Shown piece by piece: positions 24,959 to 33,819 of a stretch of DNA of 64,000 nucleotides (the first letter of the stretch is position 1; each line of letters starts with the position of its first letter). This DNA comes from Isoalcanivorax pacificus W11-5 (GTDB lineage: Bacteria; Pseudomonadota; Gammaproteobacteria; Pseudomonadales; Alcanivoracaceae). Made by a program: the position numbers and the translations under genes. The stretch is taken from positions 372,001 through 436,000 of the forward strand of contig NZ_CP004387.1 of the NCBI RefSeq assembly GCF_000299335.2, read 5' to 3'. The notes under the pieces were generated by a model. The model was given only the letters and a program-made list of their open reading frames with translations. It searched no databases and was not told where the DNA came from.

Positions 24959-26941
24959 CTATTGAGCACCCCACTGATAGCGCACGCCGAGGTAACCGAA
25001 GCGGCCAGCCAGCGGGCCGAAATCGTCGGCGTCGCTGAAATCGCGCTGGGTATCGAACAGGTTGTTGATGCCGGCGAACACGCGCAGCGAAGGCGTGACG
25101 TCCTGGTTTACTGTCAGGTCCACGGTGGTCCATTCGGGGGACCAGGCGTTGCGGTCGGTGCTGATCAGTTCGCGGCTCTGGTAGCGGCCGCGCAGGGAGA
25201 TGGCAGTGGTCTCCGAGGGCAAGGTCAGGTCCAGCGACAGCACGGCCATGTGTTCGGGACGGCGTGTCAGCGTCTCGCCGGTATCCAGGTTCTCGGTGTC
25301 GGTCCAGGTGTAGGCGAGCCGGGTAGAAAAACGGCGCGACAGCTGCAGGGCGATGCTGCTTTCGATGCCCAGGGTTTCGGCACGGGAAATGTTGTCGTAG
25401 GTGTAGACCATGATGCCGCGAACATTGGTGCCGTTGTCTTCATCGGTCTGGATCAGGTCCTTGACGCGGTTGTAGAAACCGTTGATATCGACCGTCATGC
25501 GATTGCGGAACTGCAGCGTGGTGCCCAGTTGCCAGCTGGTGGAGGATTCCGGTGCCAGGTTCGGATTGCCGATCACCATGTAGCCGATGCTGCTGTGATC
25601 AAAACGGAAATGCCGTTCTTTCAGGTTCGGCACCCGATAGCCCTGGCCGACGCTGGCCCGCAACGTGCCGCGCCAATCGTAGCCATTGAGATAATCCAGC
25701 CGCAGCGCCGCTTTCGGCGCGGTGTGGCCACCGAAATCGGAATCGTCCTGATAGCGCACGCCGAGCACCAGTTCGAGCATATCGCTGAACAGGATGTCGT
25801 TCTGCACGAACAGCTCCTGGCTGTCGCGGGTCACTTCACCACCGTCCAGCTCCGAGGCGCCGTTCACGTATTGCTGCAATGCCTCGCGATGGAGATCGGT
25901 ACCCACCTGCCAGAGCTGGTTGCGCCACATGGGCAGGTCAAGCTGTGCGCTCAGGTGATCCGTTTCCAGTTCAGCGGTGCGGTCGGTGGTCAGCACATTG
26001 TTCGAGCGTGACGTCGAGTGACTGTCGTACTGTTCGTTGAGCGCTTTCACCTGCCAGCCCAGGCCGTTGGCATGGTGCCAGTCGGCGCCGGCGGTCAGGC
26101 GGTCGCGATCGATGATTTCGGTTTTGCGCTGGGGGACGAGATTGGGCGGTGCGATGACGGTGTAGCGTTGTTCGGCTTCTTCACGATAGCGGCTGCCATC
26201 GAACCAGATGCCCTTTCCGGCCTGCGGCTGCCAGGCGAGATAGCCGTTGAACTGGTCGCGCAGTACGGCATCGCCCTGCTGGCTCCAGGCGTCCGGGTCA
26301 GTGGTGAAGCCGTCGCTGTCCTGACGGTCCGCGCCGAGGCGATAGCGCCAGGCGCCCTGGGCGCCGTGAAGATTGAGCTGGCCATGTTTGCTGGCGATAT
26401 CCAGCGTATCGCCGGACAGGTTCTGGCGCCCGTAACTGCCGGCATCCAGCGTCACGCGCCCGCCGAAGCCTTCGGCGGGGCGGCGCGTGATGACGTTGAT
26501 CACCCCCCCCATGGCCGAGCTGCCGTACTGGGCCGAGGCGGCGCCCTTGATGACTTCGATATGCTCGACGTCGGCCAGGGAGTACTGGCTGAGATCCACG
26601 GTGGAACTGGTGCTGGCCGAGATCGGCAGGCCGTCGATCAACACCAGTACCTGGTCACTGGTGAGGCCCTGGAGGGAGACCTCATAACCGGATTTGCCAT
26701 GGATTTCCCGCAGTTGCAGGCCGGGGATGTTCTGCAGTGCTTCCTTCAGGTTACGCGCGTGCGTGCGGTTGATTTCGTCACGGCTGACCAACTCGGTGCG
26801 AATCGGGGTGTCATCCAGGGTTTTCGCGGTGCGGGTAGCGGTCACCACGATCGGCGCCAACTGCCCGCTGTCGGCCGCGCCTGCCGGCAGGGACAGGGCA
26901 AGCAGGGCCGGGAGCAGGGGCAGTGGGGTGTAACGGGACAT
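24959..26941 (-). CDS. TonB-dependent receptor, probable heme uptake
   Basis: 660 aa. Signal peptide, then TonB box region IVVTATRTAKTLDDTPI. Plug domain with LKEALQNIPGLQLREIHG, VLVLIDGLPIS and IEVIKGAASAQYGSSAMGGVINVIT. C-terminal 22-strand barrel ending in an aromatic residue region (GYLGVRYQWGAQ). The pairing with an HmuY lipoprotein and the Fur-like box upstream point to heme or iron, although the plug also resembles BtuB/FyuA-type receptors. First gene of the two-gene operon. Confidence 0.93.
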   Translation of the reverse strand: MSRYTPLPLLPALLALSLPAGAADSGQLAPIVVTATRTAKTLDDTPIRTELVSRDEINRTHARNLKEALQNIPGLQLREIHGKSGYEVSLQGLTSDQVLVLIDGLPISASTSSTVDLSQYSLADVEHIEVIKGAASAQYGSSAMGGVINVITRRPAEGFGGRVTLDAGSYGRQNLSGDTLDIASKHGQLNLHGAQGAWRYRLGADRQDSDGFTTDPDAWSQQGDAVLRDQFNGYLAWQPQAGKGIWFDGSRYREEAEQRYTVIAPPNLVPQRKTEIIDRDRLTAGADWHHANGLGWQVKALNEQYDSHSTSRSNNVLTTDRTAELETDHLSAQLDLPMWRNQLWQVGTDLHREALQQYVNGASELDGGEVTRDSQELFVQNDILFSDMLELVLGVRYQDDSDFGGHTAPKAALRLDYLNGYDWRGTLRASVGQGYRVPNLKERHFRFDHSSIGYMVIGNPNLAPESSTSWQLGTTLQFRNRMTVDINGFYNRVKDLIQTDEDNGTNVRGIMVYTYDNISRAETLGIESSIALQLSRRFSTRLAYTWTDTENLDTGETLTRRPEHMAVLSLDLTLPSETTAISLRGRYQSRELISTDRNAWSPEWTTVDLTVNQDVTPSLRVFAGINNLFDTQRDFSDADDFGPLAGRFGYLGVRYQWGAQ

Positions 26942-26972
26942 GGGTTTGGGTCCGGGCGTTGTGTATATTTTT

Positions 26973-26991
26973 GCGAATGATAATGATTCCT
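26973..26991 (-). promoter_or_regulatory. Fur box
   Basis: The 19-bp stretch containing AATGATAATGATT matches the Fur consensus at about 13 of 19 positions, with the core ATGATAAT intact. It lies 32 bp upstream of the TonB receptor start, next to a minus-strand TATACA that could be the -10. Iron-dependent repression of the receptor/HmuY pair is inferred. Confidence 0.7.
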
Positions 26992-27101
26992 ATACATAAA
27001 AAGCAATGATTGCCATTTGCTGGATCCGGAATGCGGCATTTCCCGGCGGGCCCCGCTATCATGGCGCCCTCCCGTGCCCGCCCTTTCCGGAGCCTTCCGT
27101 C

Positions 27102-27491
27102 ATGAATGAAAACCAGCGTCTGCAACAGATCATCCGCCTGCGCCGCAAGGCGATGTGGATCATGGTGGTGATCAGCCTGGTGCTGGCCCTGGTGCTCGGT
27201 GCCGTGCAGTACGGCCACCTGGCGTTATCGGAGGGGGCGGTGCGCTATCTGTTCACGGTGATGATGTCCACCGGCTTTGCCGCCGTGGTGTTCATGGTGA
27301 TGCTGGCCTACGCGCTGCGCGGCTGGGTGTGGGCGCTGATCCTGCTGGTGTTTTCCATGGTGGTGCCAGTGGTGGGGCTGATCGGTATCGTGATGATGAA
27401 CTTCCAGGCGACGATGCGGCTGCGCGAGTTGCAGTTGGACGCCGAGCGCAAGGCCGCTGCGCTGGCGGCGGCCGATGAGGATGATGCTTGA
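27102..27491 (+). CDS. Small inner-membrane protein, unknown function
   Basis: 129 aa. A basic, polar N-terminus (NENQRLQQIIRLRRKA) is followed by three hydrophobic helices (about residues 18-38, 50-70 and 73-95) and a charged helical tail rich in Ala, Glu and Asp. No family recognised. The ATG at 27102 has CCGGAG upstream. Divergent from the TonB receptor and convergent with the Lrp gene; no functional link can be read from the context. Confidence 0.75.
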   Translation: MNENQRLQQIIRLRRKAMWIMVVISLVLALVLGAVQYGHLALSEGAVRYLFTVMMSTGFAAVVFMVMLAYALRGWVWALILLVFSMVVPVVGLIGIVMMNFQATMRLRELQLDAERKAAALAAADEDDA

Positions 27492-27497
27492 GCGCCG

Positions 27498-27983
27498 TTA
27501 CAGATAGCCCAGCGGCACGGCGGTGGAATCCACCACCTTGCGCATCACAAAGCTGGAATGCACCCCGCTGACCCCTTCGATCCGGGTGATCTTGTTGAGC
27601 AGGAACTGCTGGTAGTGGTCCATGTCCGGCACGATCACCTTGAGCAGATAATCGGCTGACTGGCCGGTGATCAGGTAGCACCACTGCACCTCCTCATAGC
27701 CCGCCACGGTGGTTTCGAAGTGCTCGAAGCGCTCCGGCGTGTGGCGGTCCATGCTGATCTGCACCAGCACGGTCAGGTCCAGCCCCAGTGCCTTCGGGTT
27801 GAGCAGCACGGCGCGGCCACGGATCACGCCGGCTTCCTCCAGTTTCTGTACCCGGCGTGAACAGGGGGACGGGGACAGCCCCACCTCCTCGGCAAGCTGC
27901 TGGTTGCTGAGGCTGCCGTCGCGCTGCAAAGCAGCCAGAATGCGTTGATCGAAGCGATCCAGTTTCAGGCTTTCCTGTCTCAT
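27498..27983 (-). CDS. Lrp/AsnC-family transcriptional regulator
   Basis: 161 aa. N-terminal winged helix-turn-helix (LDRFDQRILAALQRDGSLSNQQLAEEVGLSPSPCSRRVQKLEEAGVI is the full span, residues 8-54) and a C-terminal RAM ligand-binding domain with the GQSADYLLKVIVPDMDHYQQFL region. Close in layout to Lrp/BkdR-type regulators that sense leucine or branched-chain amino acids. It is divergent from leuA across 289 bp that contain a candidate operator, so control of leuA and of itself is a reasonable inference. Confidence 0.92.
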   Translation of the reverse strand: MRQESLKLDRFDQRILAALQRDGSLSNQQLAEEVGLSPSPCSRRVQKLEEAGVIRGRAVLLNPKALGLDLTVLVQISMDRHTPERFEHFETTVAGYEEVQWCYLITGQSADYLLKVIVPDMDHYQQFLLNKITRIEGVSGVHSSFVMRKVVDSTAVPLGYL

Positions 27984-28001
27984 GGCAATAAATCACCTTA
28001 T

Positions 28002-28021
28002 AATTGCGTTAGTGAGCAATT
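28002..28021. promoter_or_regulatory. Candidate Lrp-type operator
   Basis: Perfect dyad AATTGC-N8-GCAATT in an AT-rich patch 19 bp upstream of the Lrp gene start, within the lrp/leuA divergent region. Size and AT-richness fit an Lrp/AsnC site. Binding is inferred. Confidence 0.5.
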
Positions 28022-28214
28022 TATCAGCGTGAAGGCCGGAAATCACCCGATTTAAGCAAACACATTGCGCTGCCTCGCGCCTAGACTGGTTTCTGTCGGC
28101 GGCACCCCAGGGGCCACAAGCCCGGACCGGGCCGTCAGACAGCCTCCCCACCCGGGAGCGGCCACGGCGCCACCAGCGCACGGCGGGAACATCCGGTGCA
28201 ACGCACCTCGACGG

Positions 28215-28234
28215 ACGGGCCACACGGCCCGTTT
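28215..28234 (+). promoter_or_regulatory. leuA leader hairpin (possible attenuator)
   Basis: Stem ACGGGCC / GGCCCGT with loop ACAC followed by TTT, 38 bp before the leuA start. The long GC-rich leader (about 200 bp) and this stem could form an attenuator, but the T-run is short and I find no leucine-rich leader peptide. Confidence 0.35.
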
Positions 28235-28272
28235 CCTGATTCTGAAAACGCACTTTCGTGGAGAAGAAGATC

Positions 28273-29952
28273 ATGGCGTTTGACCATCGCAAGTACCGTC
28301 CCTTCACCCCGGTAGCCCGCCCGCAGCGGCGCTGGCCGGATCAGGTTATCGAACGCGCGCCGGTCTGGTGTGCGGTCGACCTGCGTGACGGTAACCAGGC
28401 GCTAGTCAAGCCGATGACCGTGGCGCAGAAGACGCGCCTGTTCCAGTTGCTGGTCAAAGTAGGTTTCAAGGAAATCGAAGTGGGTTTCCCGGCCGCCTCC
28501 CAGCCTGATTTCGATTTCGTGCGCAAGCTGATCGAAGAGGACATGGTGCCCGAGGATGTGACCATCCAGGTGCTGACCCAGTCCCGTGACGAGTTGATTG
28601 CACGCACCTTCGAGTCCCTGAAAGGCGCCCGCCGGGCCGTCGTGCACCTGTACAACTCCACCTCCCGCGTGCAGCGCGAAAAAGTATTCCGGCTGGACGT
28701 GGCGGGTATCCGCGACATCGCCGTGAACGGGGCGCAGCAAGTGAAGCATCATGCCGCCCAGGCGCCGGAAACCGAGTGGGTATTCCAGTATTCGCCGGAG
28801 AGCTTCACTGGGACCGAACTTGATGTGGCGGCCGACGTGGTGAACGCGGTGATCAATGTATGGCAGCCGCAAAACGGCCAGCCGGTGATCATCAATTTGC
28901 CGGCCACGGTGGAAGTGAGCACGCCGAACGTCTACGCCGACATGATCGAGTGGATGAACGACAACCTCCATCACCGCGAGCACATCCAGATTTCCCTGCA
29001 CACCCACAACGACCGTGGTTGTGGCGTGGCCGCTGCGGAGCTGGGTGTAATGGCCGGCGCGGACCGCGTGGAAGGCACCTTGATGGGCAACGGTGAGCGC
29101 ACCGGCAACATGGACATCGTCACCATGGCGATGAACCTGTACAGCCAGGGCATTGATCCGCAACTGGATTTCTCCAACATCCGCGAGATCGCAGAGACGG
29201 TGGAATCGGTCACGGAAATCAGCACGCACCCGCGCCACCCGTATGCCGGCGAGCTGGTGTTTACAGCGTTCTCGGGCAGCCACCAGGATGCGATCCGCAA
29301 GTGCCTCAGCACTTATAAAGACGGTGATGTATGGGAAATTGCCTACCTGCCGATCGACCCGCGTGATCTTGGCCGCCGTTACGAGGAAGTGGTGCGGATC
29401 AACTCGCAATCCGGCAAGGGCGGTGTATTGCACGTGCTTGAGCGTGACTTCGGCATCACGCTGCCGCGCTGGTTGCAGATCGAGTTTTCACGCGTGGTGC
29501 AGGCGCAGGCCGAGCAGCAGGAAGGCGAGGTGGACGGTGCGCAGATTCATGCGCTGTTCAACGAACAGTACCTGAACACACCGGCGGGCTGGCAATTGCG
29601 CGCCTACGAACTCAATCGTGAAAGCGATGTGGTGCATGCCCGCATCAGCATTGGTGACGAAAAAGGAGCCGCGACCGTGCTGGCCGGTGAAGGACGTGGC
29701 GGTGTCGAAGCGCTGGTGGCCGCAATCAAGCGCCGTTCCGGGCAGGATATCGCCGTGGAAGGCTTCGACGAGTTTGCCCTGAACGAAGGCACTGATGCGC
29801 GCGCCATGGCCTGTGTGCGGGTACGTGTTGGTGAGTCGTTCAGCAGCGCGGCGGCGCTGGCGGATGACACCACCTCGGCGGCGTTGCAGGCGGTGCTGTC
29901 GGCCGTGGGGCGTGTCGAGGCTGTGGAAAAGGCGCTGTCCAAAGCGGGTTGA
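28273..29952 (+). CDS. leuA: 2-isopropylmalate synthase (type 2 LeuA)
   Basis: First committed enzyme of leucine synthesis: acetyl-CoA plus 2-oxoisovalerate gives 2-isopropylmalate. 559 aa, the length of the longer LeuA type (as in Pseudomonas and actinobacteria). The TIM-barrel start is VDLRDGNQAL with the metal-binding Asp, then HLYNSTSRVQRE, the metal-site motif SLHTHNDRGCGVAA and GNGERTGNMD. The C-terminal regulatory domain (after about residue 430) mediates leucine feedback. The ATG at 28273 follows GGAGAAGAAG; a GTG at 28258 overlaps that site and is unlikely. Confidence 0.96.
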   Translation: MAFDHRKYRPFTPVARPQRRWPDQVIERAPVWCAVDLRDGNQALVKPMTVAQKTRLFQLLVKVGFKEIEVGFPAASQPDFDFVRKLIEEDMVPEDVTIQVLTQSRDELIARTFESLKGARRAVVHLYNSTSRVQREKVFRLDVAGIRDIAVNGAQQVKHHAAQAPETEWVFQYSPESFTGTELDVAADVVNAVINVWQPQNGQPVIINLPATVEVSTPNVYADMIEWMNDNLHHREHIQISLHTHNDRGCGVAAAELGVMAGADRVEGTLMGNGERTGNMDIVTMAMNLYSQGIDPQLDFSNIREIAETVESVTEISTHPRHPYAGELVFTAFSGSHQDAIRKCLSTYKDGDVWEIAYLPIDPRDLGRRYEEVVRINSQSGKGGVLHVLERDFGITLPRWLQIEFSRVVQAQAEQQEGEVDGAQIHALFNEQYLNTPAGWQLRAYELNRESDVVHARISIGDEKGAATVLAGEGRGGVEALVAAIKRRSGQDIAVEGFDEFALNEGTDARAMACVRVRVGESFSSAAALADDTTSAALQAVLSAVGRVEAVEKALSKAG

Positions 29953-29967
29953 TCTTTGCGCGCTATG

Positions 29968-29998
29968 AAAAAGGGAGCCACGCAAGGCTCCCTTTTTT
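29968..29998 (+). terminator. Intrinsic terminator of leuA
   Basis: Stem AAAAAGGGAGCC / GGCTCCCTTTTT with a 6-nt loop, continuing into a six-T run. It lies 16 nt after the leuA stop and also faces the convergent small secreted gene. Confidence 0.9.
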
Positions 29999-30016
29999 GT
30001 GGGCGTGATACAGGCT

Positions 30017-30457
30017 TTAGTACGTCAGATCAGCGTAAATCTCCCCGGGACCGCTGGAGCAGGGAAGTGCGCCATTGATTGAAATAGTTCCCGCCGAAGG
30101 GTCCACTTCGTAGTTTGCATAACCTCCACAACTGCTGGATGCCGCGCTGAACGTCGTGAATATATTGAACGGTTCTGGCCAGGCGCTGGTGGAGACAGAG
30201 CCATACCATGGAAAGCTGGATGTTGAAACAAAACTGCAGGTTGGCGCACCAAAGAAGAGTGCTGAGTAGATGTGCAGTGAATAAGCTGGGGGTGGGACAC
30301 TGAAATCAAATTCAATGGTCAGCGTGCAGTTTATTGGAGGGAGTGGCGGCACGACAACGATGGCGGGGCCGGTCGCTGTGTCCGCGTAGGTGTGTGCTGA
30401 TAGTGCCAGGGTGAATATCCCTGGGAGTATGTATTTTTTCTTCAGGCCGCTATTCAT
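30017..30457 (-). CDS. Small secreted protein of unknown function
   Basis: 146 aa. A basic start (MNSGLKKK) and hydrophobic core give a signal peptide ending near SAHTYA. The mature protein is rich in Ser, Pro, Phe and Tyr, with four cysteines (INCTL, PTCSF, SSCGG, LPCSS) that could form two disulfides. No family recognised. It has more A/T and different codon use than its neighbours, suggesting acquired DNA. The ATG at 30457 has GGAG 9 nt upstream and is preferred to one at 30472. Confidence 0.65.
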   Translation of the reverse strand: MNSGLKKKYILPGIFTLALSAHTYADTATGPAIVVVPPLPPINCTLTIEFDFSVPPPAYSLHIYSALFFGAPTCSFVSTSSFPWYGSVSTSAWPEPFNIFTTFSAASSSCGGYANYEVDPSAGTISINGALPCSSGPGEIYADLTY

Positions 30458-30589
30458 TTCAACAAGCTCCATTTGTTATCGAAGCTCCATCCTTGGCCTG
30501 CTCGGAATCTTGATCAAGACGCCGATCTGAAAAGCAGCTTTTAGCTTGCCTGCACGCCGGAGGCGGCGTGGCAATATATATTGCCACTA

Positions 30590-31135
30590 TCACACATTAT
30601 AGGTCTTTGATTTTTTCGCCTGCTCGGCCTTGCTCTTGCGCCCTTCCACGATCCAGTCGGTCACAGCGAACAGCACACCGGACATCACGAAAGTGAAGTG
30701 AATGGCCACTTTCCACGCCAGTTGTTCATTGGTGTATTGCGTGCTGGTCAGAAAGGCCTTCAACAATTCCACCGCCGAAATCGCCACAATGGCGCCAATC
30801 AGTTTGATCTTCAGGTCGGAGAAACCGACTTTGCCCATCCAGGCCGGGCGGTCTTCGTGGTCGCCGACGCCGATCTTGGAGACGAAGTTCTCGTAACCGC
30901 TGAAGATGATGATCAGCAGCAGGCTGGCGATCAGGGCCGTGTCCACCAGGGTCAGGATGGAAATCACGGCGTCATGCCCGGTCGGCGCGAAGACGTCCGT
31001 GACCAGTGAGAACAGTTCCTTGGCGAATTTGGCCAGCAACACCAGGATGGCGAAGATCAGGCCGACGAAGAACGGGGCCAGCAGCCAGCGGCTGGCGAAG
31101 ATCATGGCTTCCAGGCGGTGTTCCAGGTTTTTCAT
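30590..31135 (-). CDS. YqhA/UPF0114 (TIGR00645) family membrane protein
   Basis: 181 aa. Starts NLEHRLEAMIFASRWLLAPFF, typical of the YqhA family, with four membrane helices and the conserved segment SGYENFVSKI and a KIGVGDHEDRPAWMGKV loop. C-terminal tail rich in Lys. Function of the family is unknown to me. The ATG at 31135 behind CCGGAGCCCGAG is preferred to the upstream ATG at 31165. It stands alone downstream of the SecDF gene on the same strand, 64 nt after its stop. Confidence 0.9.
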   Translation of the reverse strand: MKNLEHRLEAMIFASRWLLAPFFVGLIFAILVLLAKFAKELFSLVTDVFAPTGHDAVISILTLVDTALIASLLLIIIFSGYENFVSKIGVGDHEDRPAWMGKVGFSDLKIKLIGAIVAISAVELLKAFLTSTQYTNEQLAWKVAIHFTFVMSGVLFAVTDWIVEGRKSKAEQAKKSKTYNV

Positions 31136-31199
31136 CTCGGGCTCCGGGGAATGGCGGCGGGGCATAATCTACCGCTTTTATGCCCCGCTGCAACCCGGA

Positions 31200-33743
31200 T
31201 CACGGCCGGTCCGGGTCCGCCATGAACGCCCGTTCCGCCGCCGGCAGGCTGGCCTTGCGTGCCTCGTCCTCGGCGCGCTTGCGCATCATCCGGCTGCCGA
31301 GGATCAGCACCATCGGTGCGGCGATAAAGATGGATGAACTGGTGCCCACCACAATGCCGAACAGCAAGGGTAGCGCGAAGCTGGCGACCGCATCGCCGCC
31401 GGCAAGGCCCATCGGCAGGATCGCCAGGAAGGTGGTGATGGAGGTGAACAGTGTCCGCGTCAGGGTCGACGTCAGGCTGCGGTTGATCAGCTCGCGCATC
31501 GGCATGTCCGGATGCAGACGCTGGTTTTCGCGCATGCGGTCGAACACCACCACCTTGTCGTTCACCGAGTAGCCGATCAGTGTCAGCAGCGCGGCGATGG
31601 CGGTGAGGTTGAACTCGATGCCGGTGAGGGCGAAGAAGCCCAGCGTCTTGGTCAGGTCCAGGGCCAGCGTGGCCATGGCACCGATGGCGAACCAGGGCTC
31701 AAAGCGGAAGCGCAGGTAGAAGAACATGCCGGCGCCGGCCAGCAGCACGGCAAGAATACTGCCTTCGATAAACTGGCTGCTGACACTCGGGCCGACCACG
31801 TCCACGCGCGGGAAGGTTGCATCCGGCGCCAGCGCGCGCACGGCATCGCGCACTTCATCCACCTGGGCACTGGTGGTGGCGGCATCCGGTGCGGCTGGCA
31901 GGCGCACTAAAAAGTGACCGTCATGCCCGAACTGCTGGATCGAGACGTCGTGCAGCCCCTCGCCCTGTTGCAGGGTGCTGCGCAGGGATTCGATCGGGGT
32001 GCTGCTGCCGGTCTGCACTTCCACGGCGGTGCCGCCGCGGAAATCAATGCCTTCGGTGAGGCCGGGTTTGAACAGCAGGCCGATGGATGCCAGCGACAGC
32101 ACCGCAGACAGCACCAGCCCCATGGCGCGCACGTTCATGAAACGGATCGGCTCGCCGCCGGTGAAACGGTCGATAAAGCCCAGGCCGGGAATCACCAGCG
32201 GTTGCCGCCGCAGGTGGCGTACCCGCCATTCCATCACCAGCCGGGTAAAGGCCACGGCGGTGAACAGCGACACCAGCAGGCCCACGGCCATGGTCACGGC
32301 AAAGCCGCGCACCGGGCCGGAGCCGAAGCTGAACAGCAGGCCCACGGCAATCAGCGTGGTGATGTTGGAATCCAGGATGGTGCTGTAGGCGCGATCAAAG
32401 CCGGCCTGCAGGGCGGCGGCTGCGCTCTTGCCGCGTCGGGTTTCCTCGCGGATGCGTTCGTTGATCAGAATGTTGGCATCCACCGCCATGCCGACGGTGA
32501 GGATCAGGCCGGCGATGCCGGGCAGCGTCAAGGTGGCACCGAGCGCCCCGAGGATACCGATCACCAGCCCGATATTGATCACCAGCGCGGTATTGGCGAT
32601 CAGGCCCCAGCGGCGATACACCCCGAACATGAACGCCAGCACCAGGGCGGCACCGATCAGCCCGGTGGTGAGGCCCATGCGGATCGAATCGCCGCCCAGC
32701 TCCGGGCCGACGGTGCGCTCTTCCACCACATGCAGCGGCGCGGGCAGGGCGCCGGCGCGCAGCAGCAGCGCCAGGTCGGTGGCTTCGGTGCTGGTGAAGC
32801 CGCCGCTGATCTGCCCGGCACCGCCGGTAATGGGTGTGCGGATCACCGGCGCGGTGATCACCTTGCCGTCGAGCACCACCGCGAACGGCCGACCCACATT
32901 GTCGCGGGTAATAAGGCCGAAGCGTTCTGCGCCCTGCTTGTTCAGTTTGAAATTCACCACCGGCTCGCCGGTGCGCTGGTCAAACGCCATGCGCGCGTCA
33001 GTCAGGTGGCCGCCTTCCAGCAGCGGTGTGCGGGTCAGCGTGTAAGTTTCGCCGGCGGCGCCCGGGACGTTGAGGGTGGCGGTGCCGTCATGGCCATCGG
33101 TGACCAGATGGAAAGTCAGCCGTGCGGTACGGCCGAGCAACTGCTTGATGCGGCCGGGATCTTCCACGCCGGGCAGTTGCACCAGCACGCCGGTATTGCC
33201 CTGGCGGGTGATCAGCGGTTCCACCACGCCGGTTTCGTCCATGCGCCGGCGCACCACTTCCAGGCTGCGCTCCACGGCGTCATCGGTCAGCACGTTGCGC
33301 AGGTTGGCGTTAGGCGTCAGCAGCAGTGCGTTGCGCTCGGTGCTGACACTGAAATGGCTGGCACGGCCCTCGCTGTCGTCGCGAATCGCCTGATGGGCGA
33401 GGGTTTTCGCTTTCTCCAGTTGCGCCGGGTCGCGAATGATCAGCCGCACGCCAGTATCCACTGGTGACGGCTGGCTGGCACGGATGCCTTCCTCGTGCAG
33501 CAGGCGGCCCAGCGTTTCGCCCAGTTGCAGTGTGCGCTCATTGACCAGATCGTCGGTGTCGACTTCCAGCAGCAGGTGCGAGCCACCGCGCAGGTCCAGG
33601 CCAAGGGTGAGGTGGCTGGCGGCATACCAGTCGGGCAATTTCTCCAGTGTGCGCTGGGGCAGCACATTTGGCAGTGCGGCCAGCAGGCCGAGCAGGATCA
33701 CGATGGCATACACCACCGCGCGGGTACGGAAATTCGTTTGCAT
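31200..33743 (-). CDS. secDF: Fused protein translocase subunit SecDF
   Basis: 847-aa RND-type membrane protein that uses the proton gradient to pull proteins through SecYEG. The SecD half starts TLGLDLRGGSHLLLEVD, has a large P1 domain and GLILTVGMAVDANILINERIREE. The SecF half begins near residue 560 with FKPGLTEGIDFRGGTAVEV and has LLTLIGYSVNDKVVVFDRMRE. Twelve helices in all. Most gammaproteobacteria carry separate secD and secF behind yajC, which is missing here, so this is probably an additional copy. The ATG at 33743 is chosen because it starts the first helix; the ribosome site is weak. Confidence 0.9.
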   Translation of the reverse strand: MQTNFRTRAVVYAIVILLGLLAALPNVLPQRTLEKLPDWYAASHLTLGLDLRGGSHLLLEVDTDDLVNERTLQLGETLGRLLHEEGIRASQPSPVDTGVRLIIRDPAQLEKAKTLAHQAIRDDSEGRASHFSVSTERNALLLTPNANLRNVLTDDAVERSLEVVRRRMDETGVVEPLITRQGNTGVLVQLPGVEDPGRIKQLLGRTARLTFHLVTDGHDGTATLNVPGAAGETYTLTRTPLLEGGHLTDARMAFDQRTGEPVVNFKLNKQGAERFGLITRDNVGRPFAVVLDGKVITAPVIRTPITGGAGQISGGFTSTEATDLALLLRAGALPAPLHVVEERTVGPELGGDSIRMGLTTGLIGAALVLAFMFGVYRRWGLIANTALVINIGLVIGILGALGATLTLPGIAGLILTVGMAVDANILINERIREETRRGKSAAAALQAGFDRAYSTILDSNITTLIAVGLLFSFGSGPVRGFAVTMAVGLLVSLFTAVAFTRLVMEWRVRHLRRQPLVIPGLGFIDRFTGGEPIRFMNVRAMGLVLSAVLSLASIGLLFKPGLTEGIDFRGGTAVEVQTGSSTPIESLRSTLQQGEGLHDVSIQQFGHDGHFLVRLPAAPDAATTSAQVDEVRDAVRALAPDATFPRVDVVGPSVSSQFIEGSILAVLLAGAGMFFYLRFRFEPWFAIGAMATLALDLTKTLGFFALTGIEFNLTAIAALLTLIGYSVNDKVVVFDRMRENQRLHPDMPMRELINRSLTSTLTRTLFTSITTFLAILPMGLAGGDAVASFALPLLFGIVVGTSSSIFIAAPMVLILGSRMMRKRAEDEARKASLPAAERAFMADPDRP

Positions 33744-33819
33744 TGCGTCTGTCTCTGTCGGGTGTGCGGACGGACCGGACACGCCTTGCGTGGCGCTGCC
33801 GGGCCGGATTCAGCAGGGA

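Noticed and set aside
31914-33467. A 517-codon open frame antisense to secDF
   Set aside because: Low-complexity His/Gln/Gly-rich translation with no family pattern, opposite a clearly conserved gene.
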